From Chelativorans sp. AA-79 (GTDB lineage Bacteria; Pseudomonadota; Alphaproteobacteria; Rhizobiales; Rhizobiaceae), in NCBI RefSeq assembly GCF_029457495.1, contig NZ_CP120361.1, positions 3,550,001 to 3,614,000 on the forward strand: a stretch of 64,000 nucleotides of DNA, given 5' to 3'. The translations under genes and the position numbers were made by a program. Of this stretch, positions 16,293 to 25,231 are shown piece by piece (position 1 is the stretch's first letter; every line of letters begins with the position of its first letter). Under the pieces are notes generated by a model. That model worked only from the letters and a program-made list of their open reading frames with translations, was not told the origin of the DNA and did no database searches.

Positions 16293-16838
16293 ATGCAACA
16301 TCGACTGCGTCGCCTCTCTCTGGACGAAATGGACCACGCCGCAATCATCCTTCGCACCGCGTTCGACGAGCGGCTGCCCTGGCTGGCAGGTCTCCACACT
16401 CCGGAAGAGGATCGCAGTTTCTTCCGAGACCGTGTCTTCGCGGAATGCGAAGTATGGGGTGCAATCGGGAGCGGCATTGTCGGTTTCATCGCCTTCCGCG
16501 AAGGCTGGATCGACCACCTCTACATCCTGCCGAAACATCGGGGTAAGGGCGCAGGCGACGCCCTCCTGAAATCGGCAAAAGCGGCTTCGCCCAGCCTGCA
16601 GCTTTGGACATTCCAGAAAAACGCCATCGCGCGACAGTTCTACGAGGCACGAGGCTTTAGGGCGATCCGCGAAACCGACGGCGACGACAACGAAGAGCGC
16701 GAGCCGGATGTCCTCTACCGTTGGGAACGGCAGCTCTGCGGTACTGATTCTCTGAGCGGGCGCACCGGGTATCACGCTCGGAATGCGCCGTCCGGATCAC
16801 CCGGTGCACCGATAGTATCCGCGGTATCCGACCCGTAG
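16293..16838 (+). CDS. GNAT-family N-acetyltransferase with a long tail
   Basis: Residues 1-150 form a GNAT fold with the acetyl-CoA loop in LPKHRGKGAGDALL and the typical end NAIARQFYEARGF. The last 35 residues (after LYRWERQ) look like non-homologous read-through and overlap the 3' end of the opposing lipoprotein gene by 42 bp. This suggests that the original stop was lost or that the junction with the next cassette is recent. It follows the response regulator by 22 bp but probably has no functional tie to it. Confidence 0.82.
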   Translation: MQHRLRRLSLDEMDHAAIILRTAFDERLPWLAGLHTPEEDRSFFRDRVFAECEVWGAIGSGIVGFIAFREGWIDHLYILPKHRGKGAGDALLKSAKAASPSLQLWTFQKNAIARQFYEARGFRAIRETDGDDNEEREPDVLYRWERQLCGTDSLSGRTGYHARNAPSGSPGAPIVSAVSDP

Positions 16839-17315
16839 ACTATCGCCCACCTCGAAGACCGACGTCGCCTCTTCCGGCGTCTCGCCGGGACTTGCCTCTC
16901 CATCCGGCAACAGGCTCATCCGCACCTGATCGGCGGAGAACAGCAATTCGCCGGAACTCGACGGCGACCTCAGGACCACCAGATTCCCGCCGAGCTTGAC
17001 CGCTCCTTCCGCCGCCCCGTCCGGTGTGGCCTTCACGGCCAGTATGGGTCTGCCGTAACTGGTGTACCGGAATTCACAGCGGGAGCCCGGACCGATGGCC
17101 GCGGAAACCTCAGCGTCGTTCATCGTCTCGGGATCGAGCGTCGGGATGTGCAGGCCGGACACGGCTTCGCCTGCCGGTACGACGCGTGGGACCTCGTGGG
17201 AGCGGACCGGGTGGAGCTCATCGTCCGGCGCGTCACTCTCACCGCACGCGGAGAGGCCGGATGCGAGGATGAGCGCGAGAAGGGATGCCAACCCTCGGGA
17301 GGAGCGAGAGCGCAT
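16797..17315 (-). CDS. conserved lipoprotein
   Basis: The 172-residue product has a lipoprotein signal peptide with the lipobox LSAC (Cys about residue 24), so it should be anchored in the outer or inner membrane facing the periplasm. The rest has no recognised domain; it is mildly acidic with Cys pairs (CEFRYTSYG, YYRCTG at the end) that may form a disulfide. It is the last gene of a minus-strand operon after cytochrome c and DUF305 genes, its ATG overlapping the DUF305 stop codon. Confidence 0.7.
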   Translation of the reverse strand: MRSRSSRGLASLLALILASGLSACGESDAPDDELHPVRSHEVPRVVPAGEAVSGLHIPTLDPETMNDAEVSAAIGPGSRCEFRYTSYGRPILAVKATPDGAAEGAVKLGGNLVVLRSPSSSGELLFSADQVRMSLLPDGEASPGETPEEATSVFEVGDSLRVGYRGYYRCTG

Positions 17316-17770
17316 CAGTCCCGCGCCTCGAGATCGCGGATAAGGTACTTCATTTCGGCGATCTCCCGCTCCTGTGCCTCGATTATCTCGTCCGCCAGCT
17401 TGCGCACGCGCGGGTCGGAGATCTGGGACCGCTCGCTCGTCATGATCGCGATCGAGTGATGCGGGATCATTGCCTTCATGTATTCGATGTCCCCGATGGT
17501 GGCCTGGCTCCGCACCAGCCAGAGCGAAAGAGCGAAGAGAGCGACAGAGCCGCCGAAGATCGCAAGGTTCACCGCCCTCTTCTTGTACATGCCCAGCATG
17601 TAGGCGAGCATGATGACCGCCATGGTCGCGCCCATCAGCAGGGCCATCCAGGCGCGCGTCTCGCTCCAGAACACGTGCTCCAGCGCATAGGTGTTCAGGT
17701 ACATGAGCCCATACATGACCACCGTGGACGTGGCGATCATAGCAGCGAAGCGCCAGTAAGACATCTGCAT
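17315..17770 (-). CDS. membrane-anchored DUF305 protein
   Basis: The 151-residue product has three transmembrane segments (about residues 8-28, 41-61 and 67-87) followed by a short DUF305 four-helix-type domain with the signature MIPHHSIAIMTSE (101-113). The paired His and Met residues of DUF305 suggest metal binding, and such genes are common in copper and heavy-metal resistance clusters, but function is unproven. ATG 17770 is chosen (GGTGA upstream) over GTG 17785. It follows the cytochrome c gene by 16 bp and overlaps the lipoprotein gene. Confidence 0.85.
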   Translation of the reverse strand: MQMSYWRFAAMIATSTVVMYGLMYLNTYALEHVFWSETRAWMALLMGATMAVIMLAYMLGMYKKRAVNLAIFGGSVALFALSLWLVRSQATIGDIEYMKAMIPHHSIAIMTSERSQISDPRVRKLADEIIEAQEREIAEMKYLIRDLEARD

Positions 17771-17786
17771 CGTTCTCGTCACCAAG

Positions 17787-18350
17787 TCAGTGCGCTTGCC
17801 CGCCTCCGGTCCCGCCTTCTCCGGCGGAGTCTCCGATGGCAGCGTATTCCTCGGGGGTCATCGCCGGCAGTTGCTTGACGAAGGCGGCAATGCTCCAGAG
17901 CGTCTGGTCGTCATGTGTCGGCCCGAAGGCTGGCATGCCCGTCATTTTGATACCGTGCTTGGCGAGCCAGTAGACCTCCTGGAACTCCCATTCGGCGGCA
18001 GCCTCGGTGAGATGGGGAGGTCTCGGCCGCATGCCGCTTGCCCATTCCGCCCGTTCCACGCCCGGGCCGGCATGGCAGTGCTGGCATGCGGCCTTGTACT
18101 CAGCCCCGCCCGCCGCGATCATCTCCTGCGTGATGTTCTCCGGCGCAGCAGCGCCCTCCGCGCGGCTTTCGACCGAACTGCGGAGCGTCGTGTCGAACGC
18201 CCAGCGGGTCGGGGACAGGTGCTCCTCCGTTGCGGCGACGTTATAGGCGCCCGTGTAGACGACCAGCAGCCCGATGACCGCGAGCAGGACCACCATGCCC
18301 GCCGCACCGGCCGCCACGAGAAGGGCGGGAAATGTCTTCTGCTTGTTCAT
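17787..18350 (-). CDS. membrane-anchored c-type cytochrome
   Basis: The 187-residue product has an uncleaved N-terminal membrane anchor (about residues 8-32). It has one class I cytochrome c domain facing the periplasm with the haem motif CQHCH (C89, C92, H93) and a likely axial methionine in KMTGMPAFG (M139). The final 20 residues are Gly-rich and disordered. It is the first gene of an operon with the DUF305 and lipoprotein genes, and could pass electrons to an oxidase or to a metal-reducing step; neither partner is visible here. Confidence 0.87.
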   Translation of the reverse strand: MNKQKTFPALLVAAGAAGMVVLLAVIGLLVVYTGAYNVAATEEHLSPTRWAFDTTLRSSVESRAEGAAAPENITQEMIAAGGAEYKAACQHCHAGPGVERAEWASGMRPRPPHLTEAAAEWEFQEVYWLAKHGIKMTGMPAFGPTHDDQTLWSIAAFVKQLPAMTPEEYAAIGDSAGEGGTGGGQAH

Positions 18351-18570
18351 GACACGTCTCTGCAACTGCTTCCCAAGTGCCGTCGCGGCGGATTGGTTCC
18401 CTTCCTGTACGGCGGACGCGGTCCAGCATTCCCGCCCGGCGGCAGCCGTGCGCGACGTCGCCTGTCGCCTGAGGGTGGAACAGAACTGCGGCGCCGAATC
18501 CGTTTTCCCGACCGGTTGCAGTCTTTTCAAGATTGCGCAGTAATCTCCACGACCGACTTCTCGCATAGGC

Positions 18571-19467
18571 ATGGAGGCCATGACCGAGGAAGAACTTGCA
18601 ATGGTGCGCACTGCCTTTGCGCGGCAGATCCTTGCTGTCGCCGGCGTTGCCGGCAATGCCGCGCTCGAACACGCCTTCCGCACGGTGCGGCGCGAGAATT
18701 TCCTTGGATCGGAACCCTGGAAGATCGTCGACTTTACGACGGCGCCGGCCAATCTCCCGTCGAACGATCCGGTCTATGCCTATCAGGATGTCCTGTTCGT
18801 GCTGTCTTCATGGCGCGGCGTCAACAATGGCGGCCCATCGCTTCATGCGCGCCTTCTGAACGCACTCTCGCCGAGGCCGGGACAGACCGTGGTCCACCTG
18901 GGCGCGGGCACCGGCTATTATTCCGCAATTCTTGCAGAGCTCGTCGGACCTCAGGGCCGCGTGATCGCAGTCGAAATCGATGAGGTGCTGGCGCGCACCG
19001 CGCGCACGGCTCTCAGCCATTTCCCCAATGTCGAGGTCGTCGTCGACGATGCCGCGGCATGGCCGCGGGAACCGGCCGACCGCATCTATGTGAACTTCGC
19101 GGTCCTGGCTCCGCAGGAGCGCTGGATCGAGCACCTCGCCCCGGGCGGACGCCTTGTTTTCCCTCTCGGCGTGCCGGGCCAGCCGTTCCGGCCGGCAGGT
19201 CCCCGCTTCTCAAGGCACGGCGCGGCCTTCCTCGTGGAGCGAAAGGATTCCGGCTTCGGCGCATTCCACATCTGCGCTGCCTATTTCATTCATGCGGATG
19301 GCAGTGCGGGCGTCTCGGACGAGGCGGAGCAAGAGAGGCTGCAAAACGCCTTTCGGCGCTCGGGTGCGGAATTCGTACGCAGTCTTGTCTGGCGACGGCC
19401 GGCCGATCCGGCCAGGTGCTGGATTTGCTCGCCCGGCTGGAGCCTTTCCTACGATCCCGTGGAATAG
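18571..19467 (+). CDS. protein-L-isoaspartate O-methyltransferase-like SAM enzyme
   Basis: The 298-residue product has a class I methyltransferase core with the SAM loop VVHLGAGTGYYSAILAELVG (about 109-128) and the acidic VIAVEIDEVLARTAR, in the order found in Pcm-type enzymes, which methylate isoaspartyl residues in damaged proteins. The N-terminal region (LEHAFRTVRRENFLG) also resembles Pcm. At about 300 residues it is longer than classical Pcm (about 210), and the C-terminal 90 residues are unlike it. Substrate is therefore uncertain. Two start codons are possible (18571 and 18580). Confidence 0.75.
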   Translation: MEAMTEEELAMVRTAFARQILAVAGVAGNAALEHAFRTVRRENFLGSEPWKIVDFTTAPANLPSNDPVYAYQDVLFVLSSWRGVNNGGPSLHARLLNALSPRPGQTVVHLGAGTGYYSAILAELVGPQGRVIAVEIDEVLARTARTALSHFPNVEVVVDDAAAWPREPADRIYVNFAVLAPQERWIEHLAPGGRLVFPLGVPGQPFRPAGPRFSRHGAAFLVERKDSGFGAFHICAAYFIHADGSAGVSDEAEQERLQNAFRRSGAEFVRSLVWRRPADPARCWICSPGWSLSYDPVE

Positions 19468-19662
19468 GCCACGCGCCTGGAGCCAGAGGAGGAGCGGCAG
19501 CCGGGTCCAGCGACCGAATGATGCCCCTCCCTCTGCCGAGAGCTGGTCCATATCCATATCCGCCATGCACCGCCAGATCGATTTCGCCTCGCCGTGACGC
19601 TATAGGCAAAGGCGGCTAGACTGCCGGGCCGCCTCGTCTCGGTGGGTAAACGGAAGGTGCGA

Positions 19663-21072
19663 ATGGCGAAATACGATCTCCCATGGTCCGAGGGCAGCGA
19701 AGGAGCGGCCCGCCTGCGCCGCGCGGCCATCGTCATACGCCGCGGCTGGCGGCGCTTCTGGCGGGTCGTGTCGCACTACATGCCCAAGCGGCTCTACGCG
19801 CGCTCGCTGATCATCGTGATCGCACCCATGATCCTGCTGCAGTCCGTGGTCGCCTTCGTCTTCATGGAGCGCCACTGGCAGACGGTGACGCAGCGTCTCT
19901 CCCAGGCCGTCACCCGCGACATCGCCGCTGTCATCGACATCATCGAGACGTACCCGCAGGACGACAATTACGCCAATGTCATCCGCATCGCGCAGGAACG
20001 GCTGGCGCTCAGGATCAGCATCGAGCCGCCCGATCCCCTGCCCCCGCCGGGCCCCAAACCTTTCTTCTCCATCCTCGACCAGACGTTGAGCGAGGAGATC
20101 ACGCGACAGATAAACCGGCCGTTCTGGCTGGACACGGTGGGCGATTCCAACATCGTCGAGATCCGCATCCAGCTCGAGGACAAGGTGCTGCGCGTCTTCG
20201 CCCGGCGCAGCCAGGCCTATGCCTCCAACACACATATCTTCCTTCTGTGGATGGTGGGCACCTCGCTGGTGCTGATCGCGATCGCGGTGGCCTTCCTGCG
20301 CAACCAGATCCGCCCCATCCTGCAGCTTGCGGAAGCCGCCGAGAGCTTCGGCAAGGGGCGGCCGACTAGCGATTTCCACCCACGCGGAGCGGAGGAGGTG
20401 CGCCGCGCCGGCAGCGCCTTCCTGCTGATGCGCGAACGTATCGAGCGCCAGATCGAGCAGCGCACGGCCATGCTGACCGGCGTATCCCATGATTTGAGGA
20501 CCATCCTGACGCGCTTCAAGCTGCAGCTCGCCCTCGCGCGCAACAAGTCCGACATCAAGGCGCTCGACCAGGACATCGAGGAGATGCGCCTGATGCTGGA
20601 AGGCTATCTCGCCTTCGCGCGCGGCGAGGCGCAGGAGGAAGCCGGCAGCTTCGACCTCGCCGCCTTCCTTGCCAAGATGGAGGATGAGGCCAGGATGCGC
20701 GGCTGTGCCTTCTCCTCCTCGCTTTCCGGCAAGGCGGAGGTGCATGTGCGCCCCAACGCCTTCTCGCGCCTGCTTTCCAACGTGGTGAGCAACGCGTTCC
20801 GCTATGCATCACGCGTCGAGGTGAAGGCGCGCCACCGCGACGGAACACTGCTGGTCACGGTGGACGACGACGGCCCGGGCATCCCCGAGGACAAGCGCGA
20901 GGAGGTGTTCAAGCCCTTCGTGCGGCTCGACGAGGCCCGCAACCAGGATGAAAGCGGCACCGGTCTCGGCCTCTCCATCGCGCGCGACATCGCCCGCAGC
21001 CACGGCGGCGATATCATGCTGGAGGATGGGCCGCTCGGCGGTCTGCGCGTCGTGGTGCGCGTGCCGGCTTGA
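19663..21072 (+). CDS. EnvZ-like sensor histidine kinase
   Basis: The 469-residue product has TM1 (about 46-67), a periplasmic loop (about 70-188), TM2 (about 190-213), a HAMP segment (RNQIRPILQLAEAAESFGKG), a HisKA dimerisation domain with phosphoacceptor H276 in GVSHDLRT, and an ATPase domain with DDDGPGIP and GTGLGLSIARDIA. The PPDPLPPPGPKP run in the sensor loop is unusual. ATG 19663 has GGAAGG upstream. There is no adjacent regulator; the PetR-like regulator 3.4 kb upstream on the same strand is the obvious candidate, with the intervening genes looking inserted. Confidence 0.92.
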   Translation: MAKYDLPWSEGSEGAARLRRAAIVIRRGWRRFWRVVSHYMPKRLYARSLIIVIAPMILLQSVVAFVFMERHWQTVTQRLSQAVTRDIAAVIDIIETYPQDDNYANVIRIAQERLALRISIEPPDPLPPPGPKPFFSILDQTLSEEITRQINRPFWLDTVGDSNIVEIRIQLEDKVLRVFARRSQAYASNTHIFLLWMVGTSLVLIAIAVAFLRNQIRPILQLAEAAESFGKGRPTSDFHPRGAEEVRRAGSAFLLMRERIERQIEQRTAMLTGVSHDLRTILTRFKLQLALARNKSDIKALDQDIEEMRLMLEGYLAFARGEAQEEAGSFDLAAFLAKMEDEARMRGCAFSSSLSGKAEVHVRPNAFSRLLSNVVSNAFRYASRVEVKARHRDGTLLVTVDDDGPGIPEDKREEVFKPFVRLDEARNQDESGTGLGLSIARDIARSHGGDIMLEDGPLGGLRVVVRVPA

Positions 21073-21089
21073 AGGAGGGCAGGCGAGAC

Positions 21090-21449
21090 ATGCTTGAAGC
21101 AACCTGTCATTGCGGCGCCGTCAAGGTTCACGTGTCGGCAGAGCCCGATTGGTTATGCGATTGCAATTGCTCTGTTTGCCGACGGCTGGGAACGTTGTGG
21201 GGCTATTACCATCCGAGCCAGGTGACCTTTCTACGAGGCGCCGGCGAGACGGTCCCTTATGCCTGGGGCGACCGTAACCTGGAATTCCACCACTGCCCCA
21301 TCTGCGGCTGTACGACTCATTGGGAGCCGGTGAAAAAGGTGAGCGCAAGCCACATGGCGGTCAATGCGCGGCTGATCGATCCGGCGGCGATCGCCCATAT
21401 CCGGATTCGCCATTTCGATGGAGCGGAGAGCTTTCGCTATCTCGATTGA
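21090..21449 (+). CDS. GFA (glutathione-dependent formaldehyde-activating) domain protein
   Basis: The 119-residue product has the zinc-binding pattern of the GFA/CENP-V fold: CHCG near the start, CDCNCSVCRR and CPICGCTTHW. Family members include the enzyme proposed to speed formation of S-hydroxymethylglutathione, but most, including short ones like this, are uncharacterised zinc proteins. The GAAGGAGGG ribosome site lies at the end of the kinase gene, 17 bp away, so the two are probably co-transcribed. A hairpin follows between this and the opposing FMN reductase gene. Confidence 0.85.
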   Translation: MLEATCHCGAVKVHVSAEPDWLCDCNCSVCRRLGTLWGYYHPSQVTFLRGAGETVPYAWGDRNLEFHHCPICGCTTHWEPVKKVSASHMAVNARLIDPAAIAHIRIRHFDGAESFRYLD

Positions 21450-21474
21450 GGGGGCGTGTCGGCGTACAGGAAGA

Positions 21475-21498
21475 GGGCCGAAGCTGCCGCTTCGGCCC
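21475..21498. terminator. hairpin between convergent GFA and FMN reductase genes
   Basis: GGGCCGAAGC TGCC GCTTCGGCCC is a perfect 10-bp stem with a 4-nt loop, but no T-run follows on either strand, so its strength as a terminator is doubtful. Confidence 0.5.
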
Positions 21499-21524
21499 AC
21501 GAATCGGCGAGCATGTGCTCGCGG

Positions 21525-22121
21525 TCAGGCGGCCTCGTTCTGCCGCTCTTCCTGATCCTGCCGGAGTGTCTTCAACGCCGTCGCCCATTTGTGCAACTCG
21601 TCGAGCATGCCTTTCGCGCCATCGGTCATCTGCTCGTTGGGGCGGAACTCGCCCTCGTCGTTGATGAACTGAGGAAAGATGGGGACAGGAACCACCTGCG
21701 GCAGGGCGTGGACGTTTACGTTGGCGAGAAGCTGACGCAGTTCCTGCGATGAGCGCAGGCCGCCGGAGATGCCGCCATAGCTCAGCACGCCGGCGGCCTT
21801 GTAGGCCCATTCGAGATTGAGGGCCTGCACCGCGTTCACGAGGCTTGCGGGCGGGAAATAGTCGTATTCCGGCGTGACGAACACGAAGGCATCGGCCGAT
21901 GCCGCGCTCCGCGACCAGCGGCGGGTATGCTCATGCTCGTATTGCTGCAGCCTGGGATGCGACGCCTCGTCGAGAAGCGGCAGATGGAAATCGGCGAGAT
22001 CGACCAGTTCGACCTGGAACTTGCCGTGCGCCGCCGCGAAATCCTTGAACCATTGGGCGATGGCCGGTCCGACGCGGCCGGGACGGGTGCTGCCGATAAC
22101 GACATTGAGCTTAAGTGACAT
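21525..22121 (-). CDS. NADPH-dependent FMN reductase
   Basis: The 198-residue product has the flavodoxin-like fold of the NADPH-dependent FMN reductase family: NVVIGSTRPGRVGPAIAQW at the start binds the FMN phosphate, and VFVTPEYDYFPPASLVNAV and VLSYGGISGGLRSSQ are further family motifs. It is cytoplasmic. Related proteins reduce quinones, azo dyes or chromate, so the physiological substrate is open. It stands alone, with a 230-bp gap before the next minus-strand gene. Confidence 0.9.
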   Translation of the reverse strand: MSLKLNVVIGSTRPGRVGPAIAQWFKDFAAAHGKFQVELVDLADFHLPLLDEASHPRLQQYEHEHTRRWSRSAASADAFVFVTPEYDYFPPASLVNAVQALNLEWAYKAAGVLSYGGISGGLRSSQELRQLLANVNVHALPQVVPVPIFPQFINDEGEFRPNEQMTDGAKGMLDELHKWATALKTLRQDQEERQNEAA

Positions 22122-22352
22122 AGAATTTCCTCAAAGCTGGACCGCTCCAGACCGGCTTGGGAGGACCCGACCCGGGGCGGTATATGCAGGATACCGGGGC
22201 GAAAATAGATACCTGCCGACACGACGCAAGGAGGCACGAATTCCGCACTTGGTCACCTTGCAGTGACCGCAGGGTCGCGCGGCCGGGCAGCGGAACGTGC
22301 GAAGACAGGTGTTCGCGACAGGCCCGGGCGGTCACGCCCGGCGCCGAATGCC

Positions 22353-22589
22353 CTATGCCGAGCGGATCGGATGGTCGAGCAGCAGGACGAGCGTGCAGCG
22401 GCCGTCCTTTCCGGCGCGGATGTGGCGCGCGAGCACGGCGAAGGTCTCCGGCTTGCCGGCGCCGGTGAGTTCGACGAGATCGCCCTTGGCCACCCATTCG
22501 CCGAGCCGCAACGCTTCCAGCCGGTCGAGAAGCCCCGCCCGCTCCGCAAAGAGCCGGGCGCTCGCCGTCAGTTCGATGTTGGTTTCCAA
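22353..22589 (-). CDS. small conserved hypothetical protein, 78 aa, TTG start
   Basis: The 78-residue product (LETNIELTASARLFAERA onward) has a helix then several strand-like segments (LVELTG, FAVLARHI, CTLVLLLDHPI) and looks like a compact cytoplasmic domain. I do not recognise a function. No ATG is available near the expected start; TTG 22589 preceded by GGGAGTGG fits best, whereas the longer frame to 22733 adds unrelated sequence. The region 22122-22352 downstream appears empty. Confidence 0.55.
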   Translation of the reverse strand: METNIELTASARLFAERAGLLDRLEALRLGEWVAKGDLVELTGAGKPETFAVLARHIRAGKDGRCTLVLLLDHPIRSA

Positions 22590-22748
22590 TCGCCACTCCC
22601 TGCCTTTGCCGCGTCTTCCCGACGCACCGGCTGTTATATAGGGGCCGGAGGGCGGCTCTCCCACGGAAATGACGTATCGGCGCGTCCCAGGCCGTTCGAT
22701 GCTCTGGAAGAGGATTGTGCGCCAAGGGCACAATCTGCCCGCGTCCTG

Positions 22749-23096
22749 CTAATGCAGGCGGCTGCCGTTGGGCACCTGCTTGTCGGCGGATGCGAGCACG
22801 ACCGCGCCCTGCTCGTCAGCGAAACCGAGAGTGAGCACGTCCGACATGAATTTGCCGATCTGGCGCGGCGGGAAGTTGACGACAGCCATCACCTGTCGAC
22901 CGACGAGTTGTTCCGGCGTGTAGTGGACGGTGATCTGGGCGGACGATTTCTTGATGCCGAGTTCCGGCCCGAAATCGATCTTCAGCTTGATGGCGGGCTT
23001 GCGCGCCTCCGGGAAGGGCTCGGCCTCGACGACCGTGCCCACCCGGATGTCGACCTTTTCGAAGTCGGCATAGACGATTTCCGGCGCCCGTTCCAT
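22749..23096 (-). CDS. csaA: tRNA-binding protein CsaA
   Basis: The 115-residue product is a single OB-fold of the tRNA-binding (EMAP II-like) type. The landmarks are [20 protein letters not shown] at the start, [20 protein letters not shown] and [10 protein letters not shown]. CsaA is a cytoplasmic export-related chaperone with tRNA-binding capacity. Length matches the family (about 110). It follows the YbjN gene by 8 bp on the same strand, so they are probably co-transcribed. Confidence 0.92.
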   Translation of the reverse strand: MERAPEIVYADFEKVDIRVGTVVEAEPFPEARKPAIKLKIDFGPELGIKKSSAQITVHYTPEQLVGRQVMAVVNFPPRQIGKFMSDVLTLGFADEQGAVVLASADKQVPNGSRLH

Positions 23097-23104
23097 TGTA
23101 AGCC

Positions 23105-23605
23105 TCAGGCAGTGCCGAAGGTCTCGAACAGCACGCTGTTGAGCGCTTCCTGCGCGCCCGTGCCCGACCAGATGACGTACTGGAAGGCCTGATAGTAGCA
23201 TTCGCAGGCTTCGAGCGCGCTGTTGAGCATCACCTCCACCTGCTGGCCGGTGGGCTCGAGTCCGCCCGCCAGCACCAGCGACTGCCGGAACATGACGACG
23301 CCCTCGCGCTCCCAGAGGTCGAAATGGCCGAACAGCATCTGCTCGTTGATGAGCGAGATGAGGCGCATGACCTCCAGCGTACGTTGCTCGGGCACCTTCA
23401 GGTCGAAGGCGCAGGCGACGTGCAGCGCCTCGAATTCCTCCATCCAGGAAAAGGAAACGTGGTAATCGGTCCATGTCCCGGCAACGGAGATCGCGATCTC
23501 GTCATCGCCGTTGCGCTCGAAGCTCCAGTCGTTCGAGTGGGCGACATGCTCGATGACGTCCACAGGATGGGCGCCGCGGGACATGTCGAATTCAAGAAGG
23601 CTCAT
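23105..23605 (-). CDS. YbjN-domain protein
   Basis: The 166-residue product matches the YbjN domain, a type III secretion chaperone-like alpha/beta fold: [39 protein letters not shown] and the long helix with [16 protein letters not shown]. Bacterial YbjN proteins have no settled role; overexpression of the E. coli homologue affects motility and stress responses. It lies directly upstream of csaA. Confidence 0.85.
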   Translation of the reverse strand: MSLLEFDMSRGAHPVDVIEHVAHSNDWSFERNGDDEIAISVAGTWTDYHVSFSWMEEFEALHVACAFDLKVPEQRTLEVMRLISLINEQMLFGHFDLWEREGVVMFRQSLVLAGGLEPTGQQVEVMLNSALEACECYYQAFQYVIWSGTGAQEALNSVLFETFGTA

Positions 23606-23929
23606 AAATCTGCTTTCCCATTCTTGGGGAGCGCCGTCCGACGCCCGCCATGTGACACATGCGGTTCAAGGCACGCGACCGAGTACGACACTGAGCGGAG
23701 CGAAGTTGAACACACAAGGACACACGACAGGCCCGCCCCAGCCTGGCGCATGATTTCGAATCATGCAGCAAATTCAGTCTATTGATCGCGCAACGCGTGA
23801 CCAGTCCTTTTTTGCCGGCCTGCGCTTCCGGTGTGGATAGCCGCGTTCCGCACTCGATTCAGAGTGCCGCCTAACCGACTCTGGTGCCAGCATTTTTTGC
23901 GGTTGCACACAGGCTGGCGGCAGCGGAAA
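23606..23929. other. intergenic region with one short inverted repeat
   Basis: No coding frame is convincing in these 324 bp between ubiK (minus strand, ending here) and the YbjN gene. The one structured element is a perfect 8-bp inverted repeat GCATGATT TCG AATCATGC at 23748-23766, without a T-run. It presumably includes the promoter for ybjN-csaA. Confidence 0.5.
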
Positions 23930-24235
23930 TTATTTTTTGGAGCGCGTGGATCGAGCCGGGCTCTCGCCGCTTTCGGTGGCCGCACCTGCCGCGAGTTTGG
24001 CCTCCAGTGCCGCGATGCGGTCGAGAAGGGCCGCGTTCTCCTCGCGCGCCTTGATGGCCATCTCGCGCACGGCCTCGAAATCCTCGCGCTGCACGAGATC
24101 CATGGAATTGAGGATACGCTCCGTCTGCGAGCGGAACATGGTCTCGAACTCTCGGCGCACGCCCTGGGCGGCACCGGCCGCGTCCGTCACCATCTTGGCG
24201 AATTCGTCGAGAATCCGGTTGGGGCCGTTGGTCAT
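23930..24235 (-). CDS. ubiK: ubiquinone biosynthesis accessory factor UbiK
   Basis: The 101-residue product has the family layout: a short N-terminal helix (NRILDEFAKMVTDAAGAAQG) and a coiled coil (about 55-82, REDFEAVREMAIKAREENAA then LLDRIAALEAKLA). UbiK (formerly YqiC, BMFP) helps aerobic ubiquinone synthesis by assisting UbiJ in the lipid-associated Ubi complex. A Ser/Lys tail ends the protein. It is divergent from lgt. Confidence 0.87.
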   Translation of the reverse strand: MTNGPNRILDEFAKMVTDAAGAAQGVRREFETMFRSQTERILNSMDLVQREDFEAVREMAIKAREENAALLDRIAALEAKLAAGAATESGESPARSTRSKK

Positions 24236-24376
24236 GTCGGTGCTCCTGATCCCGTTTGAGGTAAGACGACCCGGCGGCGAATGCAAGCGGCTTCCTGAAT
24301 GGAGCGGGCTTGACCGCGCCACAATGGTTTCGCATAGCTTCGCGCCGCGACCAGGGTCAATCGACGGGAGGCATGC

Positions 24377-25231
24377 TTGATCGACTATCTACTCCTGCCC
24401 TTGACCGCCCTGCCCTTTCCCGACATCGATCCGGTGATCTTCCGGCTGGGCCCGCTCGCCGTCCACTGGTACGGCCTTGGCTATGTCGCGGGGATCCTCT
24501 TTGCCTGGTGGTATGCGAAGCGGCTCGTGAGCACGCCGCGGCTCTGGGCGAACGACACACCGCCCATGAAACCCGAGGATCTCGACGATTTCGTCATCTG
24601 GGCGGCCGCCGGCGTCGTGCTGGGGGGAAGGCTCGGCTACGTGCTCTTCTACGACCTGCCGCGCTATCTTGCCAGTCCGCTCGACGTCTTCGCAATCTGG
24701 CAGGGCGGCATGTCCTTCCACGGCGGCATGCTGGGCACGATCGCGGCGATGGTGCTGTTCTCACTCAAGCGCGGCATCAATCCCTGGAGCATGCTCGACA
24801 CGATCGCGGCGGGCACGCCCGTGGGCCTCGGGCTCGTGCGGGTGGCGAACTTCATCAATTCGGAGCTGTGGGGGCGGCCGACCGACATGCCCTGGGGTGT
24901 CGTCTTCCCCGATGGCGGGCCGCTGCCGCGTCACCCGAGCCAGCTCTACGAGGCCGCATTCGAAGGCCTGGTGCTCTTCCTCGTCCTGCGTTTCCTGACC
25001 CATAGCGGGCTGAAGCTCAAGACGCCGCGCTTCGTGGGCGGGGCCTTCATCTGCGGCTACGGGCTGGCGCGCATCTTCGTGGAGTTCTTCCGCGTGCCGG
25101 ACGCACAGCTCGGATATCTCGCAGGCGGCTGGCTGACCATGGGCATGGTGCTTTCGATGCCGATGGTGGCGGCGGGCGTCTGGGCGATGCTGACGGCACG
25201 CGCGCCGGCGGCGGCGCGGCAGGAGACATGA
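24377..25231 (+). CDS. lgt: prolipoprotein diacylglyceryl transferase
   Basis: Lgt moves diacylglycerol from phosphatidylglycerol to the lipobox cysteine of prolipoproteins, in the inner membrane. The 284-residue product has about seven transmembrane segments and the family motifs [11 protein letters not shown] and [18 protein letters not shown] (the usual RIGNFINxE with two changes). It starts with TTG at 24377; GGGAGG is placed correctly at 24366-24371 and no in-frame ATG is closer. The next gene begins inside its stop codon. Confidence 0.93.
   Translation: MIDYLLLPLTALPFPDIDPVIFRLGPLAVHWYGLGYVAGILFAWWYAKRLVSTPRLWANDTPPMKPEDLDDFVIWAAAGVVLGGRLGYVLFYDLPRYLASPLDVFAIWQGGMSFHGGMLGTIAAMVLFSLKRGINPWSMLDTIAAGTPVGLGLVRVANFINSELWGRPTDMPWGVVFPDGGPLPRHPSQLYEAAFEGLVLFLVLRFLTHSGLKLKTPRFVGGAFICGYGLARIFVEFFRVPDAQLGYLAGGWLTMGMVLSMPMVAAGVWAMLTARAPAAARQET

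Noticed and set aside
16797..16838. Possible frameshift at the end of the GNAT gene
   Set aside because: The tail is odd, but the overlap with the opposing gene is only 42 bp and both stop codons are clear, so a junction without frameshift explains it.
23748..23766. Palindrome GCATGATT TCG AATCATGC taken as a terminator
   Set aside because: No T-run follows on either strand and it lies far from the ends of both flanking genes.
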